NCBI RefSeq assembly: GCF_003385595.1
Contig: NZ_QNUE01000028.1
Location: forward strand, 1 to 37,519
DNA from: Chryseobacterium flavum
GTDB taxonomy: Bacteria; Bacteroidota; Bacteroidia; Flavobacteriales; Weeksellaceae
Direction: 5' to 3'
Length of the DNA stretch: 37,519 bases
In this document: piece after piece, positions 7,501 to 15,116 of the stretch
Position numbering within the stretch: position 1 is the first letter of the stretch
Layout of the letters: the number at the start of each line of letters is the position of its first letter
Notes under the pieces: model-generated
Database searches by the model: none
What the model was told of the DNA's origin: nothing
The model's input: only the letters and a program-made list of their open reading frames with translations
Translations under genes and position numbers: made by a program

Positions 7501-8275
7501 AAGCCTCCTGACCATATTCATTGTAGACATAATAGGTATCTATATTCTGGGTACCGTCATTTTTCCTTTCTAAAACAAGCTGTTTTTTACCGTTAATAAA
7601 TTTAACGACCGTATTTCCGTCTTCGTCAGTCAGGGTATTTTTATACAGGGTTCCCGCTTTATAAAATCCTCCGGAGGCATAGACTGTGTTTTCAGTAGAG
7701 ACACTCAGTACCGGAGTACCCACTGCTACCCCGGAAACAGTCGTCCAGGTAGTGTTTACCACAAATTTTTTAACCTCTGAAGCGAGATTGGATTCATAAG
7801 CATATTTTATGGTTTTCCCGCTCCCCATTTTCCAGGCATCACCCGGAGCAGCCTGCTCCAGGAGCCTTTGTAACGGTGAATTTTCAATTTTTCTTTCCCC
7901 GTAATAATTGGCAGCAGTTCCATACACGCCGGCAGCTCCTGATGCATCCGGAGAAGTAAAAATAGCGCCGTTAGCGGTTGACTGCTGCGGCAGGGGAAGT
8001 AAAGCTTTTACCAGCCTCCCGAATGCATCATATTCTACGGGAGTGACCAGGTCTTTCCCGGAAGGGGTAGATTTTATCGAAATATTCTGTTTGGGCCTTC
8101 CCAAACCATCTATATAAGTCACTTCCTGAACCTGTTTTGCCGTACTGCTGGATGCGGTAACAGGCTCCAGGTAAGTCCTGCTGTAGACATAGTTTTCCGA
8201 TTGCGTTAAGCTCTGTGCTTCTGTAGACAGATAAGAACACAGGAAGACTATAATAAATAACAAATGTTTTTTCAT
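4520..8275 (-). CDS. DUF6443/RHS-repeat protein with C-terminal ART-like toxin
   Basis: 1251 residues. A Sec signal peptide (1-21, ending STEAQ) is followed by a DUF6443-type N-terminus (ENYVYSRTYLEPV; YIDGLGRPKQNI) and YD/RHS repeats to about 880. The RHS core spans about 885-1003 (GNVRVSFARN, RFGQHDPLSANT, YGYNNPIFFADPTG). A CSYC linker lies at about 1020-1075 and a variable tip runs to the end. The tip has LFRGVH (Arg1144), FTSWTTS (Ser1184/Ser1188) and GENEVQV (Glu1223/Glu1225). This is the R-S-E order of ADP-ribosyltransferase toxins, so the substrate may be an NAD-dependent target in a rival cell. It starts 8 bases after the upstream YD-repeat gene and is followed by a small probable immunity gene. 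RHS cages usually enclose their toxin; the Sec signal suggests surface rather than type VI delivery (inference). The target is unknown. Confidence 0.85.
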   Translation of the reverse strand: MKKHLLFIIVFLCSYLSTEAQSLTQSENYVYSRTYLEPVTASSSTAKQVQEVTYIDGLGRPKQNISIKSTPSGKDLVTPVEYDAFGRLVKALLPLPQQSTANGAIFTSPDASGAAGVYGTAANYYGERKIENSPLQRLLEQAAPGDAWKMGSGKTIKYAYESNLASEVKKFVVNTTWTTVSGVAVGTPVLSVSTENTVYASGGFYKAGTLYKNTLTDEDGNTVVKFINGKKQLVLERKNDGTQNIDTYYVYNEYGQEAFVIPPAAVKAIETAGNVISAATLDNLCYQYRYDNQDRLVEKKFPGKGWELLIYDKADRPVMIQDANLKTAGQWMFIKYDRFGRVAYTGIANNTGSRAALQAVVNANTNLNETRTTTPGVTLNGMAVYYSKVTAPTSIAQVLSVNYYDEYPPESPAKPDAILGQNTLAQVPSSLTVNGTTTSRSIKGLPTAVFVRNIEDSQWTRDYFWYDHEGRKIGTHSVNHLGGYTKTEAELDFSGAPKQLITYHKRKESEIQVVVKERFEYDLQNRLKKHWHQVDSKPEELLAENTYNEISQLINKKVGNNLQSIDYAYNIRGWLTDINKGQMTLADLGGKLFSYKIKYNQKNGIDNPDAVQFPGKNVKPKFNGNIAEVDWRAVETVGVNPSLTPKRYGYAYDPLDRLSAGYYQNPNNPNSKENTEAVDYDINGNIKKLYRTSVINAGNTAATLIDHLDYTYTGNLLTKVNDISGNALGYEGGGNTITYDGNGNITSMPDKGISTIRYNYLSLPNYLDLSRNGNESVVINTQYSADGTKLRKENITTITGISGAVTTKKITDYLDGFQYLTTENPGGGSETLMASSFSARAMQPETFSLDPVVTDPTIDPPLGGGGIIVDLKAEGLQFFPTAEGFYDYQKDQYIYQYKDVAGNVRVSFARNGSGALEIVDVNDYYPYGMSHLKTGNAFYGVGSYKAYKFLGQELQETGFYDMNARFYMADLGRFGQHDPLSANTLDPYGYGYNNPIFFADPTGLEGEPVPGGSGPGGPQAIGTASSPIDVGEIVLNPPIRAVSNNNLATCSYCMTGQGKSLTQQLNIPGPPPSPRVKDCRECNDAAMAGIVLPIPVASVPTGTGIAVRSILAELAGSLRAGLWSLPLILKGDTPEKEPTITLFRGVHSKHPDLANAYLGNAIPWGGPYSAKEHNNGHNNSMFTSWTTSIDMANYSASRRGPGGVILKQTFPIARLSFFDRHGENEVQVFGPVYGAQVIKSWDNGTWTPYLK
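5067..5310 (-). repeat. Shared RHS core-end/linker block (copies at 2712-2955 and, in part, 1315-1468)
   Basis: This block encodes YGYNNPIFFADPTG, the Gly/Pro spacer and the CSYC linker. It is nearly identical to 2712-2955 in tip B. The linker part (5067-5219) is also nearly identical to about 1315-1468 in tip C. Sequences on both sides differ between copies, so the block looks like a homologous recombination segment for swapping toxin ends. Confidence 0.85.
5325..5546 (-). repeat. Direct repeat of RHS core (second copy at 1-222)
   Basis: Reading the two copies side by side gives one difference in 222 bases (T at 114, C at 5438). The near identity points to recent duplication or gene conversion between the intact rhs core and tip D. 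Confidence 0.9.
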
Positions 8276-8283
8276 GATCTGTG

Positions 8284-11200
8284 TTATGGTTTATAGTTAT
8301 ACTTCATCTCTTTCAGGATGTTGTTGTTGGCATCCACTACAGACTGCAGCCTGCCTGCTCCGTCATAAAGGTAGAATTCCCTCACTCCCGTGGAAGGTGT
8401 TACACTGGTTACCCCGATCAGCGGATCATAGGTGTAGGTGGTGATGCTGTAGTTTTTAAGTGCTGCCTGGTTCCTGAACGTATCCAGGGCTGTCATAAGG
8501 GCTTTTTCCGTTGCCGTATCAATGTCTGCATTGGATCTGGCAATAATATCAGCAGCAAGGCTCTGCACCTCCTGATAGGTTGCTCCCTCTATCCTGGCAA
8601 TAGGCAGGGTCCCGTTATACCCCCAGATAATAGCAGTAGGCGCATTTCCTTTTGTCGTAAACTGCAGCAGGTTCCCCTGCGGATCGTACTGGTTATAATC
8701 CACCGTATTCCTGGCTGAAGCCGTATTGTCTTTATCAAACTTTTGAGCGGCTACCGGCAGGATCATATTATTAGTCGTTGCGTTTTTGCCGTAAACAGTC
8801 TGGGTTTTGGAAATGGTCTTCCCGTTTTCTTTCCCCTCTGTCAATAGGGGAATCCCTACCATATTGGCAGCAATCATATCCGTATTATTCTGTTCATGGG
8901 CATACTGGTAACTGGCCTCTACCACAGAACCATCAAAAGAGATTCCCGAGGTTTTAACCAGGTTAACAGGTTTATTGATATCGCTCACAGAATAGATATT
9001 ACTGGTTTCCGAGGCCAGGGTACTGTTCAGGTACTTCTTACTGACGGCCTTGTCAAGGAGCCATTTTCCTGATTCCACCACATAGGAGTTGTTAATTTTT
9101 GTGACTATATCGGTATCCGTTTCAAAAAAAGAAAATGACGTGGAAAGCGCCACGGTATTTACAGATGCTGGAAGATGGTCTGCTGACAGTGGATTTTTTA
9201 ACATATTGAGCTCATATTTGTAAGACTTTTCCTCAACGGGGGTCCCGTCAGCTGCATAGGATTTTTCTCCAATCAGGTTCTTATTTTTAATTTCATAAGG
9301 ATTCATTCCCGCATCCGGATAGGTAATATCCAGGTTAATCCCTACGGCAGGAAACTGATATACCTTTTTCCCTTTTCCAAGTGTATTTTCAGTCACATAC
9401 TCATAAGAAACCACATCTCTTCCTGACAGACTGGAATTAACGGCCTGATCTGAACTCAGAGCAAAATTCTGACACACGATTTTCTGGGTTTGTCCGGTAG
9501 GTCTTACCACACTGTGATGATACTTTAAGAATTCCAATGATGAAGCAATACTTCCTGAAGACTGATCACTTAAACTATCGGGCCTGTTATATTCAAAAGT
9601 CCTTTTGGTATACTGGGTCTGCCCGTCAAAATCATTGATGCTTTTGATCCGGAGCCCTCCTGCAACAGCATTATTGTTGGTGGTCGTTTTATACGTTCTT
9701 CTTCTTGAAATGGAAAGATATACGGAACAGCTTCCATCCGGTTCATTGGTATCCAGTTTAACCCGTAAACGTTTTTTATAAGACGGATTGTGTGAACCGA
9801 CAGTTTCCAGGACCGGGCCGCTTGTCTCTTTTTGAAACTGGGCTATGATCTTCCAGTTTCCGGCAGGCTGCTGTTCTTCAAGATAACCATACCCGTTGGT
9901 AACCTCTATAGAATTGGGTGTTCCCGGCGGGGTATTATTGGCACAGCTGTTCCCCCAGTCTATGAGATAGGTACTGGTTTCACCGGTCGCAGGAACTTCA
10001 TTGAGGTAAAACTCTGACGAAGTTGCACCAGCAGTTCCTGCTCCTGGATTGAGCACTCCCGTTACACTGGCTTTTGGAATAATTTCTTCCTGGGGAATGG
10101 TCAGCTTCTGCCAGACGGTATTATTTTCATAGGTAAATGAAGAATAGCCTTTGGTAGGGTAATTGATCTTTTTGAGGATATAAGCCTGGGAATACTGCGG
10201 ATATACATTGCGGTTCCCTCCATTGGTATAATTATTATTAAAATACTGCATATTAGGGATCATGCTCAGGTTCAGCTGCCCGTTGTGATATCCCCAGATA
10301 TCCTGCGAATAACTGCCCAGGACAGGTTTGCTGCTTTCGTCATATTCAAAGGAATATTCCGTATTTTCCAATATGTTTTTTACTTTGTTCAGCTTAAGCC
10401 TGAAGTTTTTATATGAAGAATCCCCTCCGGCAGAAGTAAAATAATCATGCTCCAGGGCAAATTTTCTGATCACCTTATTTTTGTAGGTTGCTGTCACTTC
10501 ACCTAAAGCAAACGTATTGGCGGCTGCTCCGTTCAGGTCTTTTCTTCCCTGAGTTCCCTGGATGGTATTGTTATAGCTGAAAGTCACTTTCTCATCATTA
10601 TGGACTATCTCAGTTAATAATGCATCAATGAAGGAGTTGTTGGTACTTGAATGGATATTCTTTCTTGAATCTTTACAGAGACCGTCACTCTGTTCTACGG
10701 GGATATACACATCAACAAAGCCATAAGTAAGATGGCTGTAAAAATTCCTCTTTCCATAGGTAAAGCTGACCTCTTCATTATTTGGGAATTTTATCTTCTC
10801 AAGGATAAAAGAGGACGTATAGGCTTCGGACACGATGGTAGAAACGGTATTACTGGAATTTCCTGCGGCCAGGGTATAAACAACACCCTTAGGATCTGTG
10901 ATGGTAAACTTATCTCCTGCGTAGGTAATTTTTACATCTTCATACGGAATGGTTTGAAAGTTTCCGTTCGAATCTTTGATGAAAGAACCTGAAATGGTAG
11001 GTAAATTATAATGATAGATATCCGGCTGGGTATCCATGGTTCCTTCTTTTACGCTAACCAGCTTAGCCTGAACATCCGGAGGAAGCTGTGTAAAAAGCTG
11101 GGATGGATAATTGCTTGGATCTTTAGGAAACCAGACGCCATTCACCAGGTCATTTTTGCCATGCATTTCTACTGAAATGCCGTTAGGAATGGACAATGTC

Positions 11201-11496
11201 CAGCCTAATCCGGCAACTCCTGACATTTCATCTACTTTTATCCCTCCTGTATTATACGTCAGGCTTATCGGGATATTTACCCCGTATCTCGTTTTGATTT
11301 CATATAAAGGAACAGATACATTGAGCTTCCCTGTCCTGTAATCTACCGGAAAATCCCCTGCCTTAAACAAGCTATACGTTTCAGGAGTAGCCGGAAATAT
11401 TTTTTGAATATCATTTGTTGTTCCGGTTTCTACAGATTCCTGGCCAAAGGCCAATAAAGCAGATAAAGCCGAAACCAGAAGTATTATTTTCTTCAT
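8284..11496 (-). CDS. Secreted YD/RHS-repeat protein, partner of RHS toxin
   Basis: 1070 residues with a signal peptide (about 1-19, LSALLAFGQ). The N-terminal domain is typical of Bacteroidota YD-repeat proteins: DFPVDYRTGKLNVSVPLYEI, then ISLTYNTGGIKVDEMSG and GLGWTLS. YD repeats are clear near the end (YDPLIGVTSVTPSTG, YDGAGRLQSVVD), where it stops after KEMKYNYKP without an RHS-associated core or toxin tip. It lies 13 bases after the T9SS type A propeller gene and 8 bases before the RHS toxin gene, so all are probably one transcript. A structural or export-partner role for the toxin is possible but inferred from linkage only. It could also be an independent surface protein. Confidence 0.8.
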   Translation of the reverse strand: MKKIILLVSALSALLAFGQESVETGTTNDIQKIFPATPETYSLFKAGDFPVDYRTGKLNVSVPLYEIKTRYGVNIPISLTYNTGGIKVDEMSGVAGLGWTLSIPNGISVEMHGKNDLVNGVWFPKDPSNYPSQLFTQLPPDVQAKLVSVKEGTMDTQPDIYHYNLPTISGSFIKDSNGNFQTIPYEDVKITYAGDKFTITDPKGVVYTLAAGNSSNTVSTIVSEAYTSSFILEKIKFPNNEEVSFTYGKRNFYSHLTYGFVDVYIPVEQSDGLCKDSRKNIHSSTNNSFIDALLTEIVHNDEKVTFSYNNTIQGTQGRKDLNGAAANTFALGEVTATYKNKVIRKFALEHDYFTSAGGDSSYKNFRLKLNKVKNILENTEYSFEYDESSKPVLGSYSQDIWGYHNGQLNLSMIPNMQYFNNNYTNGGNRNVYPQYSQAYILKKINYPTKGYSSFTYENNTVWQKLTIPQEEIIPKASVTGVLNPGAGTAGATSSEFYLNEVPATGETSTYLIDWGNSCANNTPPGTPNSIEVTNGYGYLEEQQPAGNWKIIAQFQKETSGPVLETVGSHNPSYKKRLRVKLDTNEPDGSCSVYLSISRRRTYKTTTNNNAVAGGLRIKSINDFDGQTQYTKRTFEYNRPDSLSDQSSGSIASSLEFLKYHHSVVRPTGQTQKIVCQNFALSSDQAVNSSLSGRDVVSYEYVTENTLGKGKKVYQFPAVGINLDITYPDAGMNPYEIKNKNLIGEKSYAADGTPVEEKSYKYELNMLKNPLSADHLPASVNTVALSTSFSFFETDTDIVTKINNSYVVESGKWLLDKAVSKKYLNSTLASETSNIYSVSDINKPVNLVKTSGISFDGSVVEASYQYAHEQNNTDMIAANMVGIPLLTEGKENGKTISKTQTVYGKNATTNNMILPVAAQKFDKDNTASARNTVDYNQYDPQGNLLQFTTKGNAPTAIIWGYNGTLPIARIEGATYQEVQSLAADIIARSNADIDTATEKALMTALDTFRNQAALKNYSITTYTYDPLIGVTSVTPSTGVREFYLYDGAGRLQSVVDANNNILKEMKYNYKP

Positions 11497-11509
11497 GATT
11501 TTATGTTTT

Positions 11510-13141
11510 TTATTTCTTAATCAGTTTAGCATTCGCTGTTTTGTTATCATTAGTTTTTATAGTCACCAGGTAAGCTCCCTGTATCAAAGCCTGGGTATTG
11601 ATCTTCGTTACAGCATTCTTAGTCTTCAAACTCTGAAGCTGTCTTCCGCTCATATCATATACCAGAATATCTGCTTCCTTGAAGTCAAAGCCGATTTCTA
11701 CATAGGCATAATCAGATACCGGGTTCGGATAGATCTTAATGTCATGTTTCTCGATCAGCTGGTCTACCTGTTTGTCTCCAAGCTTTACGATCTTCCAGTT
11801 CTCTTTCCCCAGCTCTTCTGCACTGGTTCCCGCAAGGATAATCGAACCATCCCGGTTCAGCCTCAGATCTGAAAGCCTCTCCTCCTTCTTTTTAGATTCC
11901 CCTTTCACATGCTTTCTCCACTGTTCATTGCCATTACCATCCAGGTACAGCATCCAGAAGGTTTCATCCCCGGTTTCTATTCTTCCTTCTGCCTGGGTGT
12001 AACCACCCAAAAGAATTCCCTTGGTTCCTTTATCATCTGCTGAATGAAGAACATTCATTCCCATCAGGAGATCACGGTTTTTAAAATTGTAAGATTTCTG
12101 CCACTGTTCATTGCCACGTTCATCAAGGGCAACCAGCCATAAGTCCGTGCCTTCTTCTATTCCTGTGGTCTTGTTGCCGGATCTCTCTGATCTTGATTCA
12201 CCACCGATAATATATCCGTCAGATTTCAAGGAAAGGGTTCGTAAGTGGTCATCTCCGGTTCCCCCATAATTCTTTTCCCATTCCACCTTTCCGTTCTTAT
12301 CTAACTTTATGATCCAGTAATCCCCTTCACCAAAGTTGCTGCTGGCTTTTGGCAAATAGCTTATGGCTGTAGAGGTTGCAGATGACAAGTTCCGGTGGGC
12401 AGATGGATCAGCCGGATTCCTTACTTCCGAATCACGGATCCCGGAGCTTCTGGAATACACTCCTAATAAGACTCCTCCGTCTTTCGTGGGAATCATTTTC
12501 TCTACCTCATCCAGGCCTTTTCCTCCTAAAATAAGTTGTGACAGTTCTTTTCCAGCTTTATCCAATCTGATGATCCAGGCATCTTTGGAACCATAGCCTT
12601 TGGGTGAGTTGTGTACGTTTCCTGCTACAAAAAAGCCTAAATCTGTGGTCTGGATCACCGCCCTGGCTTCTTCATCTGAAGAGGTGCCCAGGGTTTTCTG
12701 CCAGAGTTCATCCCCGAACTCATTCAAACGGATCAGCCAGATATCTGAACCGCCTTTGGATGCTTCTTTCTTATCCAGTCCTTTCCCCGAATAGGAAGTC
12801 CCTGAAATTAAAAATCCTCCATCCTGCGTGGCTACTGTTGCGGATAAATAATCATGGTTCTGGCCGGAAAAGTATTTCTCCCAGACTTGTTCGCCCTGCT
12901 GGTTCAGTTTCACCAGGTGGAAGTCATAGCCGTTATTTTGTTTATTTCCTGAGACCTGAAGCTTATCGCTTTGAATGCTGCTTCCTGTAATTAAATACTG
13001 CTGGTCAATGGTCGTGGTTACCTGGCTCAAAAAATCCTGCGTGGAAGATTTAATATCTTTCTGCCAGATCGTTTCCTGGGCAGACATACCCAGGGCTGTG
13101 CATAACGTCAATGCACCTAGATAATTTTTTTTCATAGGCAT
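11510..13141 (-). CDS. Secreted beta-propeller protein with T9SS type A sorting domain
   Basis: 543 residues with a signal peptide ending GMSAQ; the true start may be the second Met, at 13135. The body is a series of repeats of about 55-65 residues of the form D-x-W-x-(I/V)-(K/R)-L-(D/N)-x-x-G-x-x-x-W followed by DGG-x-(I/L)-x-(A/G)-G (for example DIWLIRLNEFGDELWQ, DYWIIKLDKNGKVEWE), consistent with a beta-propeller. The C-terminus (KIYPNPVSDYAYVEI, VYDMSGRQLQSL, GAYLVTIKT, ending LIKK) is the type A sorting domain that directs proteins through the type IX system to the cell surface. It is the first large gene of the putative operon leading into the RHS toxin. Its binding partner is not evident; an adhesin or carrier role is a guess. 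Confidence 0.85.
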   Translation of the reverse strand: MPMKKNYLGALTLCTALGMSAQETIWQKDIKSSTQDFLSQVTTTIDQQYLITGSSIQSDKLQVSGNKQNNGYDFHLVKLNQQGEQVWEKYFSGQNHDYLSATVATQDGGFLISGTSYSGKGLDKKEASKGGSDIWLIRLNEFGDELWQKTLGTSSDEEARAVIQTTDLGFFVAGNVHNSPKGYGSKDAWIIRLDKAGKELSQLILGGKGLDEVEKMIPTKDGGVLLGVYSRSSGIRDSEVRNPADPSAHRNLSSATSTAISYLPKASSNFGEGDYWIIKLDKNGKVEWEKNYGGTGDDHLRTLSLKSDGYIIGGESRSERSGNKTTGIEEGTDLWLVALDERGNEQWQKSYNFKNRDLLMGMNVLHSADDKGTKGILLGGYTQAEGRIETGDETFWMLYLDGNGNEQWRKHVKGESKKKEERLSDLRLNRDGSIILAGTSAEELGKENWKIVKLGDKQVDQLIEKHDIKIYPNPVSDYAYVEIGFDFKEADILVYDMSGRQLQSLKTKNAVTKINTQALIQGAYLVTIKTNDNKTANAKLIKK

Positions 13142-13285
13142 TTGAATTTTTTTGAAAAATAAAAATTTAAAAATGAAATAAATAGGTTTTCATGTGTATT
13201 TCATTTGCAATTTTACATACACATTTATATAATTCTTCCGCAAAAATCATAATATTGTACAACCTGCATACAAATTGTATAAGTT

Positions 13286-13384
13286 TTACGGTTTTGTGAG
13301 TTTTGGGGAAAGGATATCAGAGAGATGATCAATATCCGGATTCGAAATAAAAAGAGCAGAATGCTCCATAGTAAAATTCTTCAT
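13286..13384 (-). CDS. Micro-ORF upstream of the toxin operon (possible leader peptide)
   Basis: A 32-codon ORF beginning MKNFTMEHSALFI and ending PKLTKP, closed by TAA. Its ATG lies 37 bases past a TAttTTTG box on the same strand, and its stop is 144 bases before the first large operon gene. It is not clearly hydrophobic and has no signal peptide. No family is recognised. It may be a leader peptide, a small peptide product or a chance ORF. Confidence 0.35.
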   Translation of the reverse strand: MKNFTMEHSALFISNPDIDHLSDILSPKLTKP

Positions 13385-13421
13385 GTCAGTGTTTAGTTTA
13401 GGCACAGTTATTATAATACCA

Positions 13422-13429
13422 CAAAAATA
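13422..13429 (-). promoter_or_regulatory. Bacteroidota -7 box (TATTTTTG)
   Basis: A perfect match to TAnnTTTG on the minus strand, upstream of the micro-ORF and the T9SS/RHS operon. No convincing TTG -33 element is seen at the usual distance, so this is a candidate only. Confidence 0.4.
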
Positions 13430-13675
13430 AGATTTTCAGTTCACTATTAAAAGACTTATATCATTTTATGTGTGCTGATTTTAATCATAAAATCATGTGG
13501 ATCAGACTTTTTTATTTGTTTACAGCACAAAGATATCCTGGTAAAGCGACAAAAGCTGTCGTATTAAGTGATAAATATTAATTTTCTGAAAAAAATTTCT
13601 ATTATTGTTTTAAGTTAACATTACCCTGTATAATAGCAATTTTTTTGATATTTTTTTAAGCTGTTACCCCCGATT

Positions 13676-13745
13676 ATAGCGTAAACTCAATCATTTCAGG
13701 TTCTGCTCTTGCCCTACTTTGTTTTTATCAATAAGTTTACGCTAT
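13676..13745. repeat. 12-bp inverted repeat overlapping a start codon
   Basis: The arms ATAGCGTAAACT (13676-13687) and AGTTTACGCTAT (13734-13745) are perfect complements 46 bases apart. The right arm covers the first two bases of the ATG at 13744. Possible roles are an operator for a dimeric regulator or an mRNA structure hiding the start. Confidence 0.6.
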
Positions 13746-15003
13746 GATGAGAAAAAGCTATTACCAAAAACTGGCCTGTATCGTTACGCTGCTGATTGTC
13801 CTGTTAATCTTTCAGAAATATACAGGCAGGGAAAAAGAAAACTTTCCTGAAGCTAAATTTGTTATGGCCTCCCCTGCCCATACAGATTTATATAATTTTG
13901 ACCCAAACCAGCTGGATCGTACACAATGGCTGAAATTTGGATTTTCTGAAAAACAGATATCCATCATTCTTAAATACAGGGAAATTCTGGGAGGGAAGTT
14001 TACCTCAAAAGAGCAGTTAAAAAAATGTTATGCCATTTCTGTAGAAAAATTTAATGAACTAAACCCTTATATCCAGCTCCCGGAAGCCAGTAAAGAGCTT
14101 ATATCCGGAAAAGCCGGGAATGGAGAAAAGAATACCCTTTCCATCCCGGGAAAATTCAATCCGGATCAGCTTTCTGTAAAAGATTGGCTCAAAATGGGGT
14201 TCAGTGAGAAACAGACTGAAGCTATTTTAAAGTACAGGAACTATCTTGGAGGCAGTTTTATCAGCAAAGAAAAATTTAAAGAATGTTTTATTATTTCAGC
14301 AGAACATTACAGCCAGCTGGAACCTTACCTGCTGCTTCCTGCAAAAACTCCGGAAAGCTCTAAAAGAGGTTTCAACAATACCTCTATAAAAATTGCTTAT
14401 CAGCCATTCGACCCCAATCGTTTAAATGCGGAGGAATGGCAGGCCCTGGGGTTCTCTGAGAAGCAGGCCCGTACTATTGTCAATTACCGTGATAAAAACC
14501 TGAAAGGGAGTTTTAAAACCCCTGATGACCTGCAAAAGTGCTTTGTTATTTCTGCTGAAAAGTTCCGGGAGCTAAAACCCTATATCAGGATTCAGGAAAA
14601 GCAAAAACAGGAAAAAACCGATTTTTCAAAAGCTGATCTCAACACCATTACCTTCAGGCAGCTGCTGGAATTCGGACTGGACGAAAGAAGTGCCGGCTCC
14701 ATTATAGGATTCAGAAGAAAGCTCGGAGGCTTCGTTAATAAACAGCAGATTCTGGATACCTATAATATTGATAAAGAAATTGTTCAAAAACTTGTTTCCA
14801 CAGCCCTGCTGGAAACTTCAAATGTTCCTAAATATTCCCTGGCAGATGCTCCTGAGGAATGGCTTAAAAATCATCCTTATTTTAAATACTCCGCCGATAA
14901 AATAATCTTTTACCGTATTACGTATCCTGATGATAAAAAAATATGGAAATTCCTGAAGCTGAAGCCGGAATATGAGCAAAAGATGAGATTATACATAAAA
15001 TAG
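13744..15003 (+). CDS. Membrane-anchored helix-hairpin-helix repeat protein
   Basis: 419 residues. One N-terminal membrane segment (about 9-24, LACIVTLLIVLLIF) anchors a periplasmic or extracytoplasmic part. Four repeats follow. Three are close copies of about 60 residues starting near 52, 138 and 222, each with F(D/N)P(N/D)xL, then GFSEKQ, YR, LGG/LKG, KCF/CY and (L/N)xPY(I/L). A fourth, divergent copy starts near 295 (ADLNTITFRQLLEFGLDE). The GFSEKQ...YR...GG pattern is the ComEA-like helix-hairpin-helix fold, often non-specific DNA binding. Such proteins are common in Bacteroidota, where the function is mostly unknown; DNA binding outside the membrane is possible. It stands alone, with its own terminator. 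Confidence 0.8.
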   Translation: MMRKSYYQKLACIVTLLIVLLIFQKYTGREKENFPEAKFVMASPAHTDLYNFDPNQLDRTQWLKFGFSEKQISIILKYREILGGKFTSKEQLKKCYAISVEKFNELNPYIQLPEASKELISGKAGNGEKNTLSIPGKFNPDQLSVKDWLKMGFSEKQTEAILKYRNYLGGSFISKEKFKECFIISAEHYSQLEPYLLLPAKTPESSKRGFNNTSIKIAYQPFDPNRLNAEEWQALGFSEKQARTIVNYRDKNLKGSFKTPDDLQKCFVISAEKFRELKPYIRIQEKQKQEKTDFSKADLNTITFRQLLEFGLDERSAGSIIGFRRKLGGFVNKQQILDTYNIDKEIVQKLVSTALLETSNVPKYSLADAPEEWLKNHPYFKYSADKIIFYRITYPDDKKIWKFLKLKPEYEQKMRLYIK

Positions 15004-15053
15004 CTGAAACGGGTTTTCCAACAACTATACATGGATAATACCCATATAACTGC

Positions 15054-15093
15054 AAAAACTCCCAAGACAGCAGGTACTGTTTTGGGAGTTTTT
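15054..15093 (+). terminator. Bidirectional terminator
   Basis: A 12-bp stem (AAAAACTCCCAA/TTGGGAGTTTTT) is followed by further T residues on the plus strand; the A-run also gives a T-run on the minus strand. It lies between the convergent helix-hairpin-helix and beta-propeller lipoprotein genes and can serve both. Confidence 0.85.
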
Positions 15094-15116
15094 TTATCTT
15101 AAACTTTTATATATTT

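Larger units (their letters stand above)
13142..13743. other. 602-bp divergent intergenic region
   Basis: This AT-rich stretch lies between the toxin operon (minus) and the helix-hairpin-helix gene (plus). It holds a minus-strand -7-like box (13422-13429), a 32-codon micro-ORF (13286-13384) and a widely spaced inverted repeat (13676-13745). Nothing else is recognisable; no RNA gene or transposon remnant is visible. Confidence 0.6.

Noticed and set aside
8281..8718. 145-codon plus-strand ORF opposite the YD-repeat gene
   Set aside because: It is antisense to a clear coding frame, has no recognisable protein features, and has a composition expected from a reverse-strand shadow.
12604..12990. 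128-codon plus-strand ORF opposite the T9SS propeller gene
   Set aside because: Antisense shadow of a repeat-containing gene; low-complexity Ser/Pro/Leu composition and no start context.
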